DNA of 64,000 nt from Hypericum androsaemum. Its lineage: Eukaryota > Streptophyta > Magnoliopsida > Malpighiales > Hypericaceae. Below, in pieces: positions 48,584 to 61,126 of this stretch. The stretch spans positions 2,059,155-2,123,154 of the forward strand of contig OZ023189.1 in NCBI GenBank assembly GCA_963995505.1, given 5' to 3'. The notes under the pieces were generated by a model. That model had not been told where the DNA came from. It saw nothing but the letters and a program-made list of their open reading frames with translations, and made no database searches. How positions within the stretch are numbered: position 1 is the first letter of the stretch; each line of letters starts with the position of its first letter. A program made the translations under genes and the position numbers.

Positions 48584-49976
48584 TGGTTTAATCAAGTGTT
48601 ATCACTATGTAAAAGACACTAGAAGGTTAACCACTCAGTGGTTCGGAAATTTTAGTTCACGATTTGTAAGTAGCCAACTTTCTATCTCTCGCATACATGA
48701 TCGATGTCTTTCAAAGTATCCTACGTCCTACTCAACAGTGTCTCAAAGTCATGTGGTTGCTCGTGAACCGGGGGCTTTCAACCGGGTTGTAATGGGGATA
48801 AGGTATTAGTGAGATAATATATATGGATAGTAGTTAATCCACCCAATCCGAGGACTTATTGCCAAAGCATTCTAGTCTCTCTCTATTCTAAACATCCTCA
48901 CCATAAATAATTAAAGCACACTCCCAAAATTCACCCATTTCCTAAGACCACGTAGAAGAGTTATGCCAATTATAAATGCCTTATTCAACCTTCACTTTTC
49001 TTTCTTTCTTTTTTTATTCTTTTTTTCTTTTTTTTATTCTTTTTTTTCTCTTCTTTTCTTTCTTTCTACCAACACAAACTTGGCATTTTCTAGGCAAGAA
49101 CTCGGCTTCTTTGTATGGCCTCTCAATCAACCAACTTCCCAATGAATTAACCCATAAGAACATTAAGCTCCCAACTAAACCCAATACATATCATATCCCA
49201 AAAAAGTGTAAACTTATGTGTCCTCGGATCGGATGACCAAAGGTCGGGAAGATGGTGGATATAAGGCTTAAAGTTGGTATACATATAATATGATCAATGA
49301 ATGGCTAGGCTCAATGGGTTAAAGCAATGGATATAAAGGTTCTTGGCTCTAAAGCTCTAGGCTCAATTTGAAAGGATTAGCCCCCCCGTCATTCACTAAT
49401 GCCACACAACCAAGACCATGTCAAGTACGAGTAGGATACCTCGATCAACCGAACTCATGTAGGTACCTCATGAATAAATGAAGACGGTAGTCTCCTCCTT
49501 CGGCTCAAAGTTCCTCACAAGGTCACTCATCAACCCTCTAGTCTAATCTACAAAGTGAGACCACGAGTCTAAACAACCGAGGGTGAGATTTCTACAAGTT
49601 CTTAGGCCTTGTGCTCGAGTTCATTTCCTAACTAGGTGTGTGGTAAGCTTCTAACATAAGTCAAAGAATTTTGAAGGGGGTCAAATTTTGAAAGTTCATG
49701 CCAAATCATTGCCTAAACAAGACAAACCATATCTAAACATACAAAATGATTCCTAAGTGGAACCACACCCCCACACTTGAAGAACACCTTGTCCTCAAGG
49801 TGGAGGGAGCAGAGATACATCTAAACAATTGAACTATACTAACAAATGCAATAAGAACCAAGCAAGAACATCAAACAAACATGAAGAACAAGACATCACA
49901 AAGACAAATAGCAAACTCACGACATCACAAAGACAAGAAAATAAGGGAGGAAGAACAATGTGACAGGAAATGCCCC
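48584..49976 (-). other. Non-coding 3' internal region of the Gypsy element
   Basis: No frame is conserved. A 70-base T/C tract at 48995-49067 is all-purine (with few breaks) on the element's sense strand. Athila-like elements usually have a long non-coding stretch between the last frame and the LTR. Confidence 0.55.
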
Positions 49977-51165
49977 TTAGTCTTGAGGTGGAGAGGGTGG
50001 TGGTGGTGGGATGTTGTATCCGGATTGCGCCACCAGTTGCTGGATGTAGTAGCCTTGATGTCGTTGTTCCCGCTCCATTCGTTTGATTCGGGCATTCATA
50101 GTATGCATTACCTCAAGGACCTCACTCCATCGGTCAGGTTCGGAACTGGGCACACGAGATGGTTCTACGTCTTCTCCTCCTTCATCTTGCTCTTCCTCTC
50201 CTGAATTCGTACCTTCTCCCACAGACCTTGGCCTGTCATCTTGGTGTAGCTTCCAACATTGTCTCTCCGCTGGGCGGAGGAAATGAGAGTACTTGTTTAC
50301 CACCTCTGCTCGCCGCATACGTTCCATTGTATAGAATGGTATTGTGGGCTGCAACAACTCCAAGGATTGCATCAATTCTGCCAAAGGACAAAGCCAAAGT
50401 GGTAATAATGTGTCCAAGAGGCAACTTCCTTGGGTTCTTTCTCGAGGTTTCCCGAAAGATATCAAACATGCATGAAATTGAGTTGAACTTTAATTGCATC
50501 TTCACACAATATAAGATAAATAATTCACGTTGTTGAATCTTATTATCCTCCAATTTGCCAAAAAGTGAAGTGCAAATAAACTTGTGAAGCAAGAGGAGAG
50601 GGCCATCTTCAATCAAACCATTAGGACAATTTCGGGCCTGAAATTTTGGAAATCCAGTAAGCGATTCCCAAAATTCCTCCATATTAAACGTATTGATTTT
50701 AGAAAGACCACCCTTTTCAATATCGCATGCATTTGACAAGACATCTTCATCAACCACAAACTCGAAATCACCGAGGCGACATTTAAATCGTGTTTTGTCC
50801 AAAAACTCCAATGTAGTGTAAAATTCAAGCACCAAGTTTGGAATTCCAGGCATAGGAGTGAACATAAATTCCGTCCAACCAAGGTGCCTAGCAAACTTTT
50901 TCATTTTCTTCATTAATGTCATTTTAAACAAGAAGCTATGGTCAAAATAATGACCACGTGGATGTGGAAGAGTAGAAAGGGCTTGGAACTTTTCACCTTC
51001 CTCTTGCGAGGCAATGAAGAATGGGGCGTTGTACTGTTTGTGGAGGTCCTTGCTACCACGGGCTTTCATGTCCGCCAGGGGTGCATGTTGAGCCTCGACC
51101 CTTCGTTTTGTCAATTGCTTGTCCTTCTTCGCCTTGATAGCTTTGGGTGCCATTGAATCTCTCAA
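49977..51165 (-). pseudogene. Athila-type ORF in the env position
   Basis: The frame at 50236-51165 opens MAPKAIKAKKDKQ a few codons in and contains LVLEFYTTLEFLD and FEFVVDEDVLSNACD. Such phrases occur in the plant retrotransposon proteins annotated as ATHILA ORF or putative plant transposon protein. Near 50330 the family sequence seems to switch to the frame 49977-50465 (MRRAEVVNKYSHF to a Pro-rich IPPPPPSPPQ end), implying one frameshift in a protein of about 390 residues. I see no signal peptide or membrane span, so an envelope role is not supported. Function is unknown. Confidence 0.6.
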
Positions 51166-51399
51166 ATTTGGGGTTTGGGCGAACTATGGTTAAAGGATGA
51201 AAATTTGGGGGTTTGGTTTGGGTAATGGAATTGGTGGGGTGTTTGAGTGTTTGTGTTAGAGGAGATGGAAATGGGATGGGTAATTGGTGCAGAGAATGAA
51301 GGAGTGGGTTGAATAGGATGATTGGGAGAGTTTCTTGCGTGGAGTTCTGCAGGAGAGAATAGGGTATTTGAGGTTGGAGAGGAGAATGGAGAATGAGTG

Positions 51400-51735
51400 T
51401 TGGCAGGAGGGGCCACGACCATGGTAGGAGAGGTCATGACCGTGGCATATGGCTTTTTACACGTTCTGGAGTGGCAGAGACTGGGCCACGACCGTGGCAC
51501 ATTTTGGCTTGGCTGGGCCACGATCGTGGCCTCTTCGTTTTTCCCTTACTCTGTCTTACAGAAAGTTGGCCACGACCGTGGCATGTTTTGCCTTGGCTGG
51601 GCCACGATCGTGGCCTCTTCGGTTTTTCCTCTCGCCAACTTACAGAGAGTTGGCCATGACCGTGGCATATTTTGGCTTGGCTAGGCCACGATCGTGGCCT
51701 CTTCGGTTTTTCCTCTCGCCAACTTACAGAGAGTT
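51400..51735. repeat. 84-bp tandem repeat with paired palindromes
   Basis: GGCCACGACCGTGGCA recurs at 51484, 51568 and 51652 (the last with one change), and the perfect palindrome GGCCACGATCGTGGCC at 51516, 51600 and 51683, so each 84-base unit has two palindromes. Degenerate copies extend to about 51410. It lies between pol and the env-position frame. Frames across it are artefacts. Confidence 0.85.
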
Positions 51736-51969
51736 GGCCTCATCTCGATCCCAGTTTGCCACGGCGGGGGCTACGCCCCCATGTGTCTTGCCGATCATCC
51801 AACCGCCGAATCACCTTCAAAATGCGAGAGACCCCCGTAAGCATGAAAGTAACACTTCAAAATTGTACTAAGATAAAGAACAAACATAAAAGAAACACAC
51901 ACATAAAAGACTATGACAATACAAAAACATGCTAAGTTATAGTCGTTAGCTTGACTTTACTCCCCTTGT

Positions 51970-54900
51970 TCATGCATTGGAGGGTGAGGTGACGGATTGC
52001 ATTTCCGCTTGTCGTTCAATATTCCCACCAAGGTAAATCTTGCACCTTTGGCCGTTCACCTTAAAAACTCCTCCATCTTCTCCTTCTAACTCGAGGGCTC
52101 CGAATGGGAAAACCTTCACAATTTTGCATGGGCCACTCCACTTCGACTTGAGTTTCCCTGGGAATAGTCGCAATCGGGAGTTGTAAAGCAAAACTTGTTG
52201 GCCCTCCTTGAACTCTTTCTTTACGATGTGGGCATCATGTGATCTTTTTGTCTTCTCCTTGTAAAGCCTAGAGCTCTCAAATGCCATGTCACGGATTTCG
52301 TCCAGCTCTTCAAATTGCAACACCCTTCGCTCACCGGCTTTCTTGTAATCATAATTTAGGGTCTTGATGGCCCAAAATGCTCGGTGCTCTAGCTCTACGG
52401 GTAGGTGACACGCCTTTCCATAAACAAGTTTGTATGGTGACATCCCGATAGGCATTTTGAATGCCGTTCGGTACGCCCATAAGGCATCGTCAAGCTTGTT
52501 TGCCCAATCCTTTCTTGCTCCTCCAACTTTCTTTTCAATGATCTTCTTTAATTCTCGGTTAGAGAGTTCAACTTGCCCACTTGTTTGGGGGGTGATAAGG
52601 TGTAGCAACCTTGTGTGTGACCCCGTACCTCTTCAATAAAATCTCAAATGGTCGGTTGCAAAAGTGTGAACCACCATCGCTAATGATAGCCCTTGGCACT
52701 CCAAATCTTGAAAAGAGCTTTTTGATAAAGCGAATGACCACCTTAGCATCATTGGTCGGTGATGCCCAAGCTTCCACCCACTTAGATACGTAGTCCACTC
52801 CCACCAAGATATACTTGTTGCCATTAGAGGTTGGGAAAGGTCCCATGAAGTCCAATCCCCAAACATCGAAGAGCTCCACTTCAAGAATCCCAGAGAGAGG
52901 CATCTCATTCCTCTTTGAAATATTGCCGGTCCTTTGGCATCGATCGCACTGAGCAACAAAAGAGCGAGCATCCTTAAAAATGTTGGGCCAATAAAACCCG
53001 CATTCAAAGACCCGTGATGCTGTCCTTGTTGCTCCATAGTGACCGGAATATGGAGTACTATGACATTGCTCCAGAATAGTCATCACTTCATCATCCGCAA
53101 TACACCGTCGAAGCACTCCATCGCTACACCTCTTAAAGAGATAAGGCTCATCCCACAGAAATAGCTGAGCATCCCTTAGAAATTTCTTCTGTTGCGGATA
53201 ACTCAAATCAGATGGAATAATGTCGCCAACAAGGAAGTTTGCAAAATCAGCATACCATGGTACCACCACATGATTCACCATCATCAAAGCTTCATCTGGA
53301 AACTCTTCTTGAATCTCACCATCAGTCTCCATTCCTTCGCTATGTTCTAGCCGAGAGAGATGATCCGCGACAACATTTTCACAGCCTTTCTTATCCTTGA
53401 TGGATAAGTCAAATTCTTGGAGCAATAAAATCCAGCGCATGAGTCTAGGCTTGGCATCATTTTTAGAGAATAAATACCTCAAGGCTGTATGGTCAGTGTA
53501 GATAATCACCTTTGACCCAAGTAGGTATGGCCGAAATTTGTCACAAGCGTACACCACAGCCAACATCTCCTTCTCTCTGGTTGTGTAATTAAGCTGGGCG
53601 CCCGCCAACACTCTACTAGCATAGTCGATGACATGAAGCTTCCCCTCCTTCTTTTGACCAAGCACACATCCCAATGCGATGTCACTCGCATCACACATTA
53701 TTTCAAATGGTAACTCCCAGTCAGGAGCGGAGATAACCGGAGCTGTGACAAGGGCTCTCTTCAGAGAATCAAATGCTTGCAGACATGGCTCATCAAAATT
53801 GAAAGGCACCTCCTTAACCAGCAAATTGGTGAGCGGTTTTGCTATAAGGGAGAAATTCTTGATGAATCTTCGGTAAAATCCAGCATGGCCAAGAAAGGCT
53901 CTCACTCCCTTTACCGAAGTCGGTGCTCCCATCTTCTCTATTGCTTCCGTCTTAGCTCTGTCAACTTCAATATCAGCTTTAGAGATCTTATGCCCAAGAA
54001 CGATCCCCTCATCCACCATGAAATGACACTTCTCCCAATTTAGAACAAGGTTCTTCTCTTCACATCTCTCCAACACTTTGTCCAAATTGGCCAAGCAACT
54101 ATCAAAGGATTCTCCGAACACTGAGAAATCATCCATGAAGATCTCCATAATCTTCTCATTCATTCCCCAAAAGATAGCCTCCATGCATCGTTGGAATGTT
54201 GCAGGAGCACAACTCAATCCAAAAGGCATTCGTCGATAGGCAAAAATTCCAAAAGGACACGTGAAAGAGGTCTTCTCTTGATCTCTTGGGTATATTGCAA
54301 TTTGGTTATAGCCCGAGTAACCATCCAAAAAGTAATAGTGAGAATACCCAGAAATTCTCTCCAACATTTGATCAATGAATGGAAGAGGAAAATGATCCTT
54401 ACGTGTGGCATCATTCAACTTCCTATAGTCAACGCATACTCGCCATCCTGTCACCGTCCTTGTGGAGATGAGCTCTCCCTCATCATTGACCACAACGGTC
54501 ATTCCTCCCTTCTTCGGGACACAGTGGATCGGGCTTACCCATTCACTATCGAAGATGGGGTAAATAATTCCAGCCTCTAGCAGCTTAATCACCTCCTTCT
54601 TTACTACATCTTTCATATTGGGATTTAATCTTCTTTGCCGATCCACCCTCGGTTTCGCTCCCTCTTCCATGTGAATATGATGCATCACAATTTCAGGACT
54701 TATCCCCTTGATATCGGATATTTGCCAAGCCATGGCCTTAATCCGGTTGTTCACAATTCTCAGCACTTTCTCCTCTTGCTCCTTGGAGAGCTTGTTGGAG
54801 ATAATAATAGGGAGTCGCCCTCCATCCTTCAAGAACGCATACCTCAAATGCGAGGGTAGTTCTTTTAACTCCAACTTTGGAGCCTTTACAACAGATGGTG

Positions 54901-57436
54901 GAGTGCGATACTTCAAGTCAACCTCCAAATCCTCATGGAGACTTTTCTCCCCATCTTCATCCTCAAAATCTTCACAGTTGTCCACTTCTTGCTCTTCAAG
55001 AATTTTATCCTCAATACTTGCCACGATCTCCTTGCCAAAATCATGGACGCATCCCTCCACCAGATCAATCTTCATGCACGTGCTCTCATCAAGAGGGTGA
55101 CGCATTGCATCGGACATCTTAAACACCACCTCTTCGTCTCCTACTCGAAGGATCGATCTTCCACCGTGCACATCAACATAAGTACGGGTTGTGTTAAGGA
55201 AAGGTCGTCCAAGAATTAATGGACAACTTTTATCCTCGACAAAGTCTAGCACCACAAAGTCCACTGGGAAGATAAATTTGTCAACCTTTACCAGGACATC
55301 CTCCACGATCCCAAATGGCTTCTTTATGGTCTGATCCGCCAATTGGAGTAGCATTGATGTTGCTTTCACCTCACTTAAGCCTAGTTTCCGAAAGATGGAC
55401 AAAGGCATCAAGTTGATACTTGCACCTAAGTCACACAAACACTTTGGAAACTCCACATCACCAACAAGACAGGGAATAGTGAAACTCCCAAGATCTTTTA
55501 ACTTCGTTGGAAGATTCTGGGAGGCAAGAGAACTACAGTTAGCTGTTAGAGCCACCGTCTGCCCATCCTCCCACTTCCTCTTTTTAGTGATGAGCTCCTT
55601 AAGAAACTTCGAGTATTGCGGCAGTTGATCCAACATCTCAAGGAAAGAAACACTGATTTGGATGTTCTTCATCTTCTCCATGAAGCCAATAAACTTGTCA
55701 TCCATCACATTCTTTTTCTTCACTCTTTGAGGGAATGGTAGTCGAGGAGCTTTAGGTGGTGGCGGCACGTAGACTTCATCTTCAGCACTCTCAACCGGTG
55801 AACTTTTCTCCTCCTCTGCCTCTACTTCTTTCTCCTCCTCATTGGCTTCCACAGGATCGTCATTGTTCTTCCGGGTTGCCTCTTGAGAAGCTATTTCCTT
55901 ACCACTCCTCAAAGAAATTACATTCACATTTCCTCGAGGATTTGTTTCTGTGGTGCTTGGCAAGGAGCCGGAAGCTCTATGGGAACTCGCCTTTGCAATT
56001 TCACCAAGTTGAGTCTCCATATTATGCATGGCAGTTGCTTGTCCCTTGAGAATTTGCTCCAAGTTGTTCTGCCGTGCACCTTGTTGTTGTATTGCTGCCA
56101 AAATTTGGCTTTGTTGGCTAATCACACCTCCAACTTCATGCATAAACTTATCCATCTTCTCAAACTTCTCCTCCATAGCACCCATTCTATCTTTCAAGAA
56201 CGCACGTAGTTGGAAACCCGGAGGGGGCGCTTGAGGTTGATACCGAAGAGGAGGTCCTTTATCAGGGACCAACGCCATATTCTCGCCACTATTCCCTCCC
56301 TTCCAAGAGAAGTTTGGGTGATTTCTCCACCCCGGATTGTAAGTGGAGGAATATGGGTTGTTTCCCATCCTGTTCGCTCCTTGCCCTTGGCCACCCACGA
56401 AATTTACTTGCTCCATAGAAGAGCCCAACATGGCACACTCATTCATCTCATGGCCAAAATTGCCACAAACTTCACAATTTGTTTGCACAGCAGCCACATT
56501 GCTTTTGTTCAAGCTTAATTCCTTCACTTGCTTTGCTAATAAAGATAATTGAGCTTGAATTGAGGATGCAATGTCAACATCAATCACTTCTACTTGCTCC
56601 TTTCTCGGTTGCCTAGCTCTCTCATTAGCCATAAGGATGTTTGTAGCTGCTAATTCTTCCACGATGTGGTAGGCATCATCCCTTTCTCTTCTCAAAAATG
56701 ATCCATTAGAGGCAGCATCAACCGTCCCCCTTGTAGAGGGTCCAAGACCAAAGTAAAAAGTTTGGAGTAAAGACTCCTCTGATATATTGTGGTGTGGACA
56801 ACTCCGTTGTAATCCCTTAAATCTCTCCCAAGCTTCACTCAATGACTCATTCTCGAATTGTTGGAAGTTGTTAATCTCCTTCACGAGTCTATTGGTCTTG
56901 GAGAAGGGAAAATACTTGTCAAGGAAGGCATTAGCTAGCTCTTCCCATGTCGTAATTGTTGTCCCAGCCAGATTCTTATACCATATCTTTGCTTTGTCCT
57001 TCAATGTAAATGGGAACAACCTCAGCTTCACAGCATCGTCGGTAACTCCATTGTGCTTGAAGGTGTCAGCTATCTCCAGAAAATTAGCAATATGGTCGTT
57101 GGGATCTTCATTCGGCAATCCATAGAATTGGACTGAAGCTTGGAGCATGTGAATCACCGCTGGCTTAATCTCGAAGGTGTTAGCTTGAATAGCTGGCCTA
57201 GGAACTCCAGACATTGCCCCTCTCAAGGTGGGCCTAGCATAGTCCATGAGAGACCTTCGAGGAACTCCAACTCCTTGCGCATCGCCTTGTGGAGCTCCTT
57301 GTGGAGCTTCTTGCACATGAGGTTGTTGATTCATCCTTGCTTGTGTCCTTCTCTCTTGTCGCAATACCCTTTCCAAGTATCCAATGTCAACGTCTACTCC
57401 GATCGGAATATTGTTCGTTGAGCGAGTTGAGCGCAT
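51970..57436 (-). pseudogene. Gypsy gag-pol polyprotein with one frameshift
   Basis: The likely start is the ATG at 57436 ([13 protein letters not shown]), since the open frame upstream runs into the LTR. Gag spans about 56500-57250 ([20 protein letters not shown]), followed by a knuckle [14 protein letters not shown], protease DLGA at 55421-55432, reverse transcriptase with FMDD at 54128-54139, and RNase H ([18 protein letters not shown]). Integrase follows with HHCC ([15 protein letters not shown]) and the core residues in GLDFMGPF and ISDGGSHF. At 52587-52592 a run of six G (plus strand) shifts the frame by one base. Beyond it integrase continues to 51970 ([21 protein letters not shown]). 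All else is open for about 1800 codons, so the element is young. Confidence 0.92.
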
Positions 57437-57553
57437 GCGACAAATCAGTACCTTGTAAGACAAACAACCAAGCACTAAGTAACGGTAACCAAGTAAACAA
57501 AAATGAATATCCCAATCCAAGTTCGTAAGCCAAATTAAGCGTCTAGTACTTAA

Positions 57554-57571
57554 TCCCCGGCAACGGCGCCA
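57554..57571 (-). other. Gypsy primer-binding site (aspartate tRNA type)
   Basis: TGGCGCCGTTGCCGGGGA on the minus strand begins two bases after the LTR. It matches the 3' end of plant tRNA-Asp and is the site typical of Athila/Tat elements. Confidence 0.9.
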
Positions 57572-57573
57572 AT

Positions 57574-59179
57574 TGAAAGGAAGGATTTTCACCCCTCTTG
57601 CAACAAAGAGTAAGTACGGGATTGTCGTCCCACAAGGACTAAGCTAGGCCACAAATTCGACTTTACCACTAGTTTAGGACAATAATAAATGGAGGTGTCA
57701 ATTCCAAACACGAATTGGTTACTACAATGACTAAATACACGAAGATGTAAACAATAAAGGAAAGAGTGGGTTTGGTGCCAATGACTACTAAATAACCAAA
57801 TGGTATATGGGGTTTATTAAGTTCGTGTTATGGTCCGGATGTTCCTTAAGCAACTAATCAACGCTCTCGCGACAAACTAGTCTAAATCGATTCTTAACTA
57901 GACTTAGATGAACTAACTACGCTCTCGCGACAAATTAGCCATCTAATCTAACTAATCACCAACTATAATCACCATCCTTTGGACAACTAGTCACCTAAGG
58001 TGATCTCTCATCAATAGGCAACTAGTTAACTAGTTAAATGGTCCGTCAATTCTAACCCCTCTCGACGATTAACATTAACTTAGTTCATAATCAAGGTGAT
58101 CAATCAAGATTAAGCATTAAACACATTAACTAGTTCACAAACCTTAACATATTAACCCCACAAAACCATTGGCTAAATAGATGCCATCAAGACACCTAAC
58201 CCACAAATAAACTACTCACACATGTTTATCATACAACTCAACTCATCCATTGAACAAAGCAAGCAAAACAAGAACATTAAAAGATAGAGTAGAGAGAGCT
58301 CAAAATGGTCTTCAAGCTTCCAATCTTCTTCCTTCAAGTTCCCTTCACAAGCTTCAACAATGGCTTCCTCTCCTAGCTTCTTCTTGGCCACGTTTTTCTC
58401 TAAGTTCTTCAAGGGGAAGGGCCACATTTTTCCTCCTCTCCTTCTCTTCTCATCAGCCACGGAATTGGTCCAAGAGGGAGAGAAAGAGGAGTCCTTGAAT
58501 GTGGAGAATTGGTAGAGGTATTGGTGGGAGAGAAAGTGAAGTATATTGGGAGACAAATTGGCTCCAATCATGGAAGTGGAGCACTAATGTCTAAAGTTGT
58601 TGCTAGTGGAATCAAAGGAAGGGATTTAGATTAGTTTTTGGCTTAAGGAGTGCCAGCCACGAAATTCACTATTCATGCCCAAGAATGGGCCCAAAACAAA
58701 TCCTAAACTTTGGCCCACTCGTCAGATTTGTTGGCAGATTCGAAGGTCAACTTTAGACGCAATTTTCCTCCCATTTGGACTCCGAATTTGAAGAAGTCCA
58801 TGAAGACAAAGTTGTAGCTCCGAATGTCTTCTTTCCAATGCCACCTTGTTTGTCTCCATTGGACTTCAGATGAGAAAGTTATCGATATTTGAGTCATAAG
58901 GGGTCAGTTTTGCTCCACGTTCTCTTGGGTCTCGTAAAACGCCAATCGCCCCGGCTGATTCGATCGCCTATGACGCGTCCCTAGGCATTTGAACATCCAC
59001 CATGACCGTACCAAGACTCCTATCAAGAAAGAATCACAATAAAAATCACAAGACTATACTAAAATGAACATAACACATAATACGAGACAATGATATCAAA
59101 TGACGAACAAACATACTAGAAACAATAGAAAATCAATACTAAAACATACATAGATGATAGAGTGTTTACACACTCATCA
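57574..59179 (-). repeat. 5' (right) LTR of the Gypsy element
   Basis: It is the near-identical partner of 46502-48103 and is followed directly by target-site copy GGGAG and Copia-B LTR sequence. Confidence 0.92.
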
Positions 59180-59317
59180 GGGAGTTACAGTTTTTATGGT
59201 CTAGCGACCACAAGGAGGCTAGCATTTGCTAGGGTATACTTGCAACCATTTTTTATTTGGCTCGTACTCCTATTTTAGACTCCTAGGTCGACCTAGATAG
59301 GTTTCTTGGCTCATACC

Positions 59318-60250
59318 GTAAGCAAAGGTTGTACAGTTTTAAGATGATGGAGGGCTCAGATTTGAACCAACACATCAATAGTTTTAATCAACTAGTGAGT
59401 GATTTGATTAGGGTTGATGTGAAGTTCGAGGATGAAGACAAGGCAGTATTGTTGCTGAATTCAGGAGAAGGGCTGGTTGTGAGGGGTAGCCATAGTCGTA
59501 GAAAAGAAAAAGATGGAAGAGAATCCAAGTCAGCATCAAGGAGGTTCAAATAAAATTGCTTCGAGTGCAGAGAAAAGGGGCACATGAAGAAAGATTGTCC
59601 AAGAAGAACTCGGGACCACGAGAAAAGGATTAGTATACATGATATGATCTCATACTCGGATGGGTTGGATTGTGATTACCTTTCTATCTTATCAAGTCAT
59701 AAGTATCGTGTTGATTTTTAGATTTTGGATAGCGCTTGCTCTTTCTACATCATGTCCAAGAGAGGGTGGTTTGACAACTACAAGTTTGTTGATTCAGTTA
59801 TAGTGACTTGGTGATAGTTCTACTTGTTGAATTACTGGCATATGTGATATCTGAATCAAGATGTGGGATGATATTGAGAGAAAGTTGTGTGGAGTTAAGC
59901 ATGTTCCAAAGTTGGAGAGGAATTTATCTCATTAGGAACCTTGGATTATATCGAGTATAACTATAAGATTATAGGCGGACTAATTGAGGTTAAGAAGGAT
60001 GTTATGGTCGTGATGAAGGGTGAAAAGGATGCTAGAAATACCTACAGATTAGTGGGTGTAGGGGGGATGGTTATAGGTGGAGTCACATTAATGAGTTCCA
60101 ATGGAGAAGGGAAAGGCTCTTAGCATACGATGTTAGCTCGTATGAAAGAGCAAAGGCTTGCCATAAATGGTTTGAGTGCAGTAGAAATTTGCAGAGACAA
60201 GGTTAGCAAGGCCCTGCTATGGTTACCTAAAGACACGTGCACGTCAAAAG
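59318..60250 (+). pseudogene. Copia-B gag-protease remains
   Basis: The Copia-B 5' LTR jumps near 59312 directly into mid-gag, so the LTR end, primer site and gag N-terminus are deleted. The frame has KMMEGSDLNQHINSFNQL, an intact CCHC knuckle (CFECREKGHMKKDC, near 59560) and a protease phrase ILDSACSFY near 59725. The conserved Trp before ILDS is TAG, and TAA precedes the knuckle. It then decays (DARNTYRLVG near 60040). As in Copia-C, no integrase, reverse transcriptase or RNase H follows before the 3' LTR. Confidence 0.75.
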
Positions 60251-60803
60251 TGTAAGGTAAGTTTGGCATTGGGAATGCGAAGCCGTTGGTAATACCATAA
60301 GCGAATTAGGTACCTCACTCAAGGCCGCGAATGGTAGAGTTTGTGACATGTCAAGAGTTCTACTTGGTGGAACAAAAGTCTTCCCATTGTATGCTATAGT
60401 TTATAGCATTGGTTCGAGAAAAAAGGGTCCTACGGAGAAGTTTCAAAGTTGCGGAGTATGGAGATGACCAGAAAAATAGAGGAGCGTCTATTGGTTACAA
60501 TTTTGCTTCAGCAAATGAACTTGCACAGTTCAATGGAGGTTGGAGGGAACACCGAGGAAGCTCGGGAGTTGTTCGAGTCTGGGAAATGTCTCCAAGTGAA
60601 TGAACAAAGGTGGAGAGAAAGTATAAATGGTCTTATTGATGATGGTGTATCTATTATTCGAGGTGGATTGAATGGAGTCGGTTTGGTTTCGCAAGATCTC
60701 ATGTTTCTTCAAGAGGCGATTTCTCATCAAGGTGGAGTTTGTTGAAGTTCGGGTGAAGTTTCATGGTTTTTCGCAAGGGATGATTTCTCGCCAAGGTGGA
60801 GAT
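60251..60803 (+). other. Non-coding 3' internal region of Copia-B
   Basis: This stretch has no intact frame but is alignable to the corresponding region of Copia-C (about 26870-27255, reversed), including the repeated GATTTCTC(A/G)(T/C)CAAGGTGGAG phrase that forms the purine tract at 60791-60803. It is conserved non-coding element DNA and not a gene. Confidence 0.6.
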
Positions 60804-61126
60804 TGTTGGGATAGCCAGAAATTGAAAGATGGCTAGCGGCCGCTAAGAGGCTAGCGCCCGCAAAGGTATGCTGACAGCCATTTTCCATTTTGCTTGGACT
60901 CCTGTTTTGGACTCCTAGGTCAAACTAGATAAATTTCTTAGTGTGCAAAAGTTTGTTTATTATGTAAAGACATGTTACCTTAGGTTATGTATGATTTTGC
61001 GACTTGGATACTCATAAATAAAAGTTCTCTTTTCTCCTCGCGAACGTAAGTACTAAAGCAAACCAGATAATCTTCCATGTTCATTATTCGCGTTCTTGTT
61101 CTCTTGATATCTTTGATTTCCTAACA
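60804..61126 (+). repeat. 3' LTR of Copia-B
   Basis: TGTTGGGATAGCC...TTTCCTAACA, 323 bp. It contains CTAGCGGCCGCTAAGAGGC-type palindromes near the start and matches the interrupted 5' LTR pieces and, more distantly, the Copia-C LTRs. Confidence 0.8.

Larger units (their letters stand above)
46502..59179 (-). mobile_element. Athila-like Gypsy retrotransposon nested in the Copia-B 5' LTR
   Basis: LTRs of 1602 and 1606 bp (46502-48103, 57574-59179) have TGATGAGTG...CCTTTCA ends on the minus strand. The target duplication GGGAG is at 46497-46501 and 59180-59184. A primer site for aspartate tRNA (TGGCGCCGTTGCCGGGGA) sits at 57554-57571. A gag-pol frame is followed by an additional frame in the env position, as in Athila elements. 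The left end is abnormal: 480 bp of Copia-B (48104-48583) separate the left LTR from the internal region, and no purine tract abuts that LTR. Confidence 0.9.
40059..61126 (+). mobile_element. Copia-B: gag-protease Copia, host of two nested elements
   Basis: The 3' LTR is 60804-61126 (TGTTGGGATAGCC...CTAACA) with a purine tract CCAAGGTGGAGAT before it. The 5' LTR is broken: its first 18 bases are at 40059-40076, it resumes at 46449-46501 after Copia-A, and again at 59180 after the Gypsy element, then jumps near 59312 into gag. Flanks are TTCAA (40054-40058) and TTCTA (61127-61131). It is the same family as Copia-C. The original element would be only about 2 kb. Confidence 0.8.

Noticed and set aside
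53679..57528. Many plus-strand frames of 60-130 codons
   Set aside because: They are antisense shadows of the Gypsy gag-pol frame.
52568..57592. Full 1674-codon frame start at 57592
   Set aside because: The first about 50 codons lie in the LTR and primer site. The ATG at 57436 is the first sensible start.
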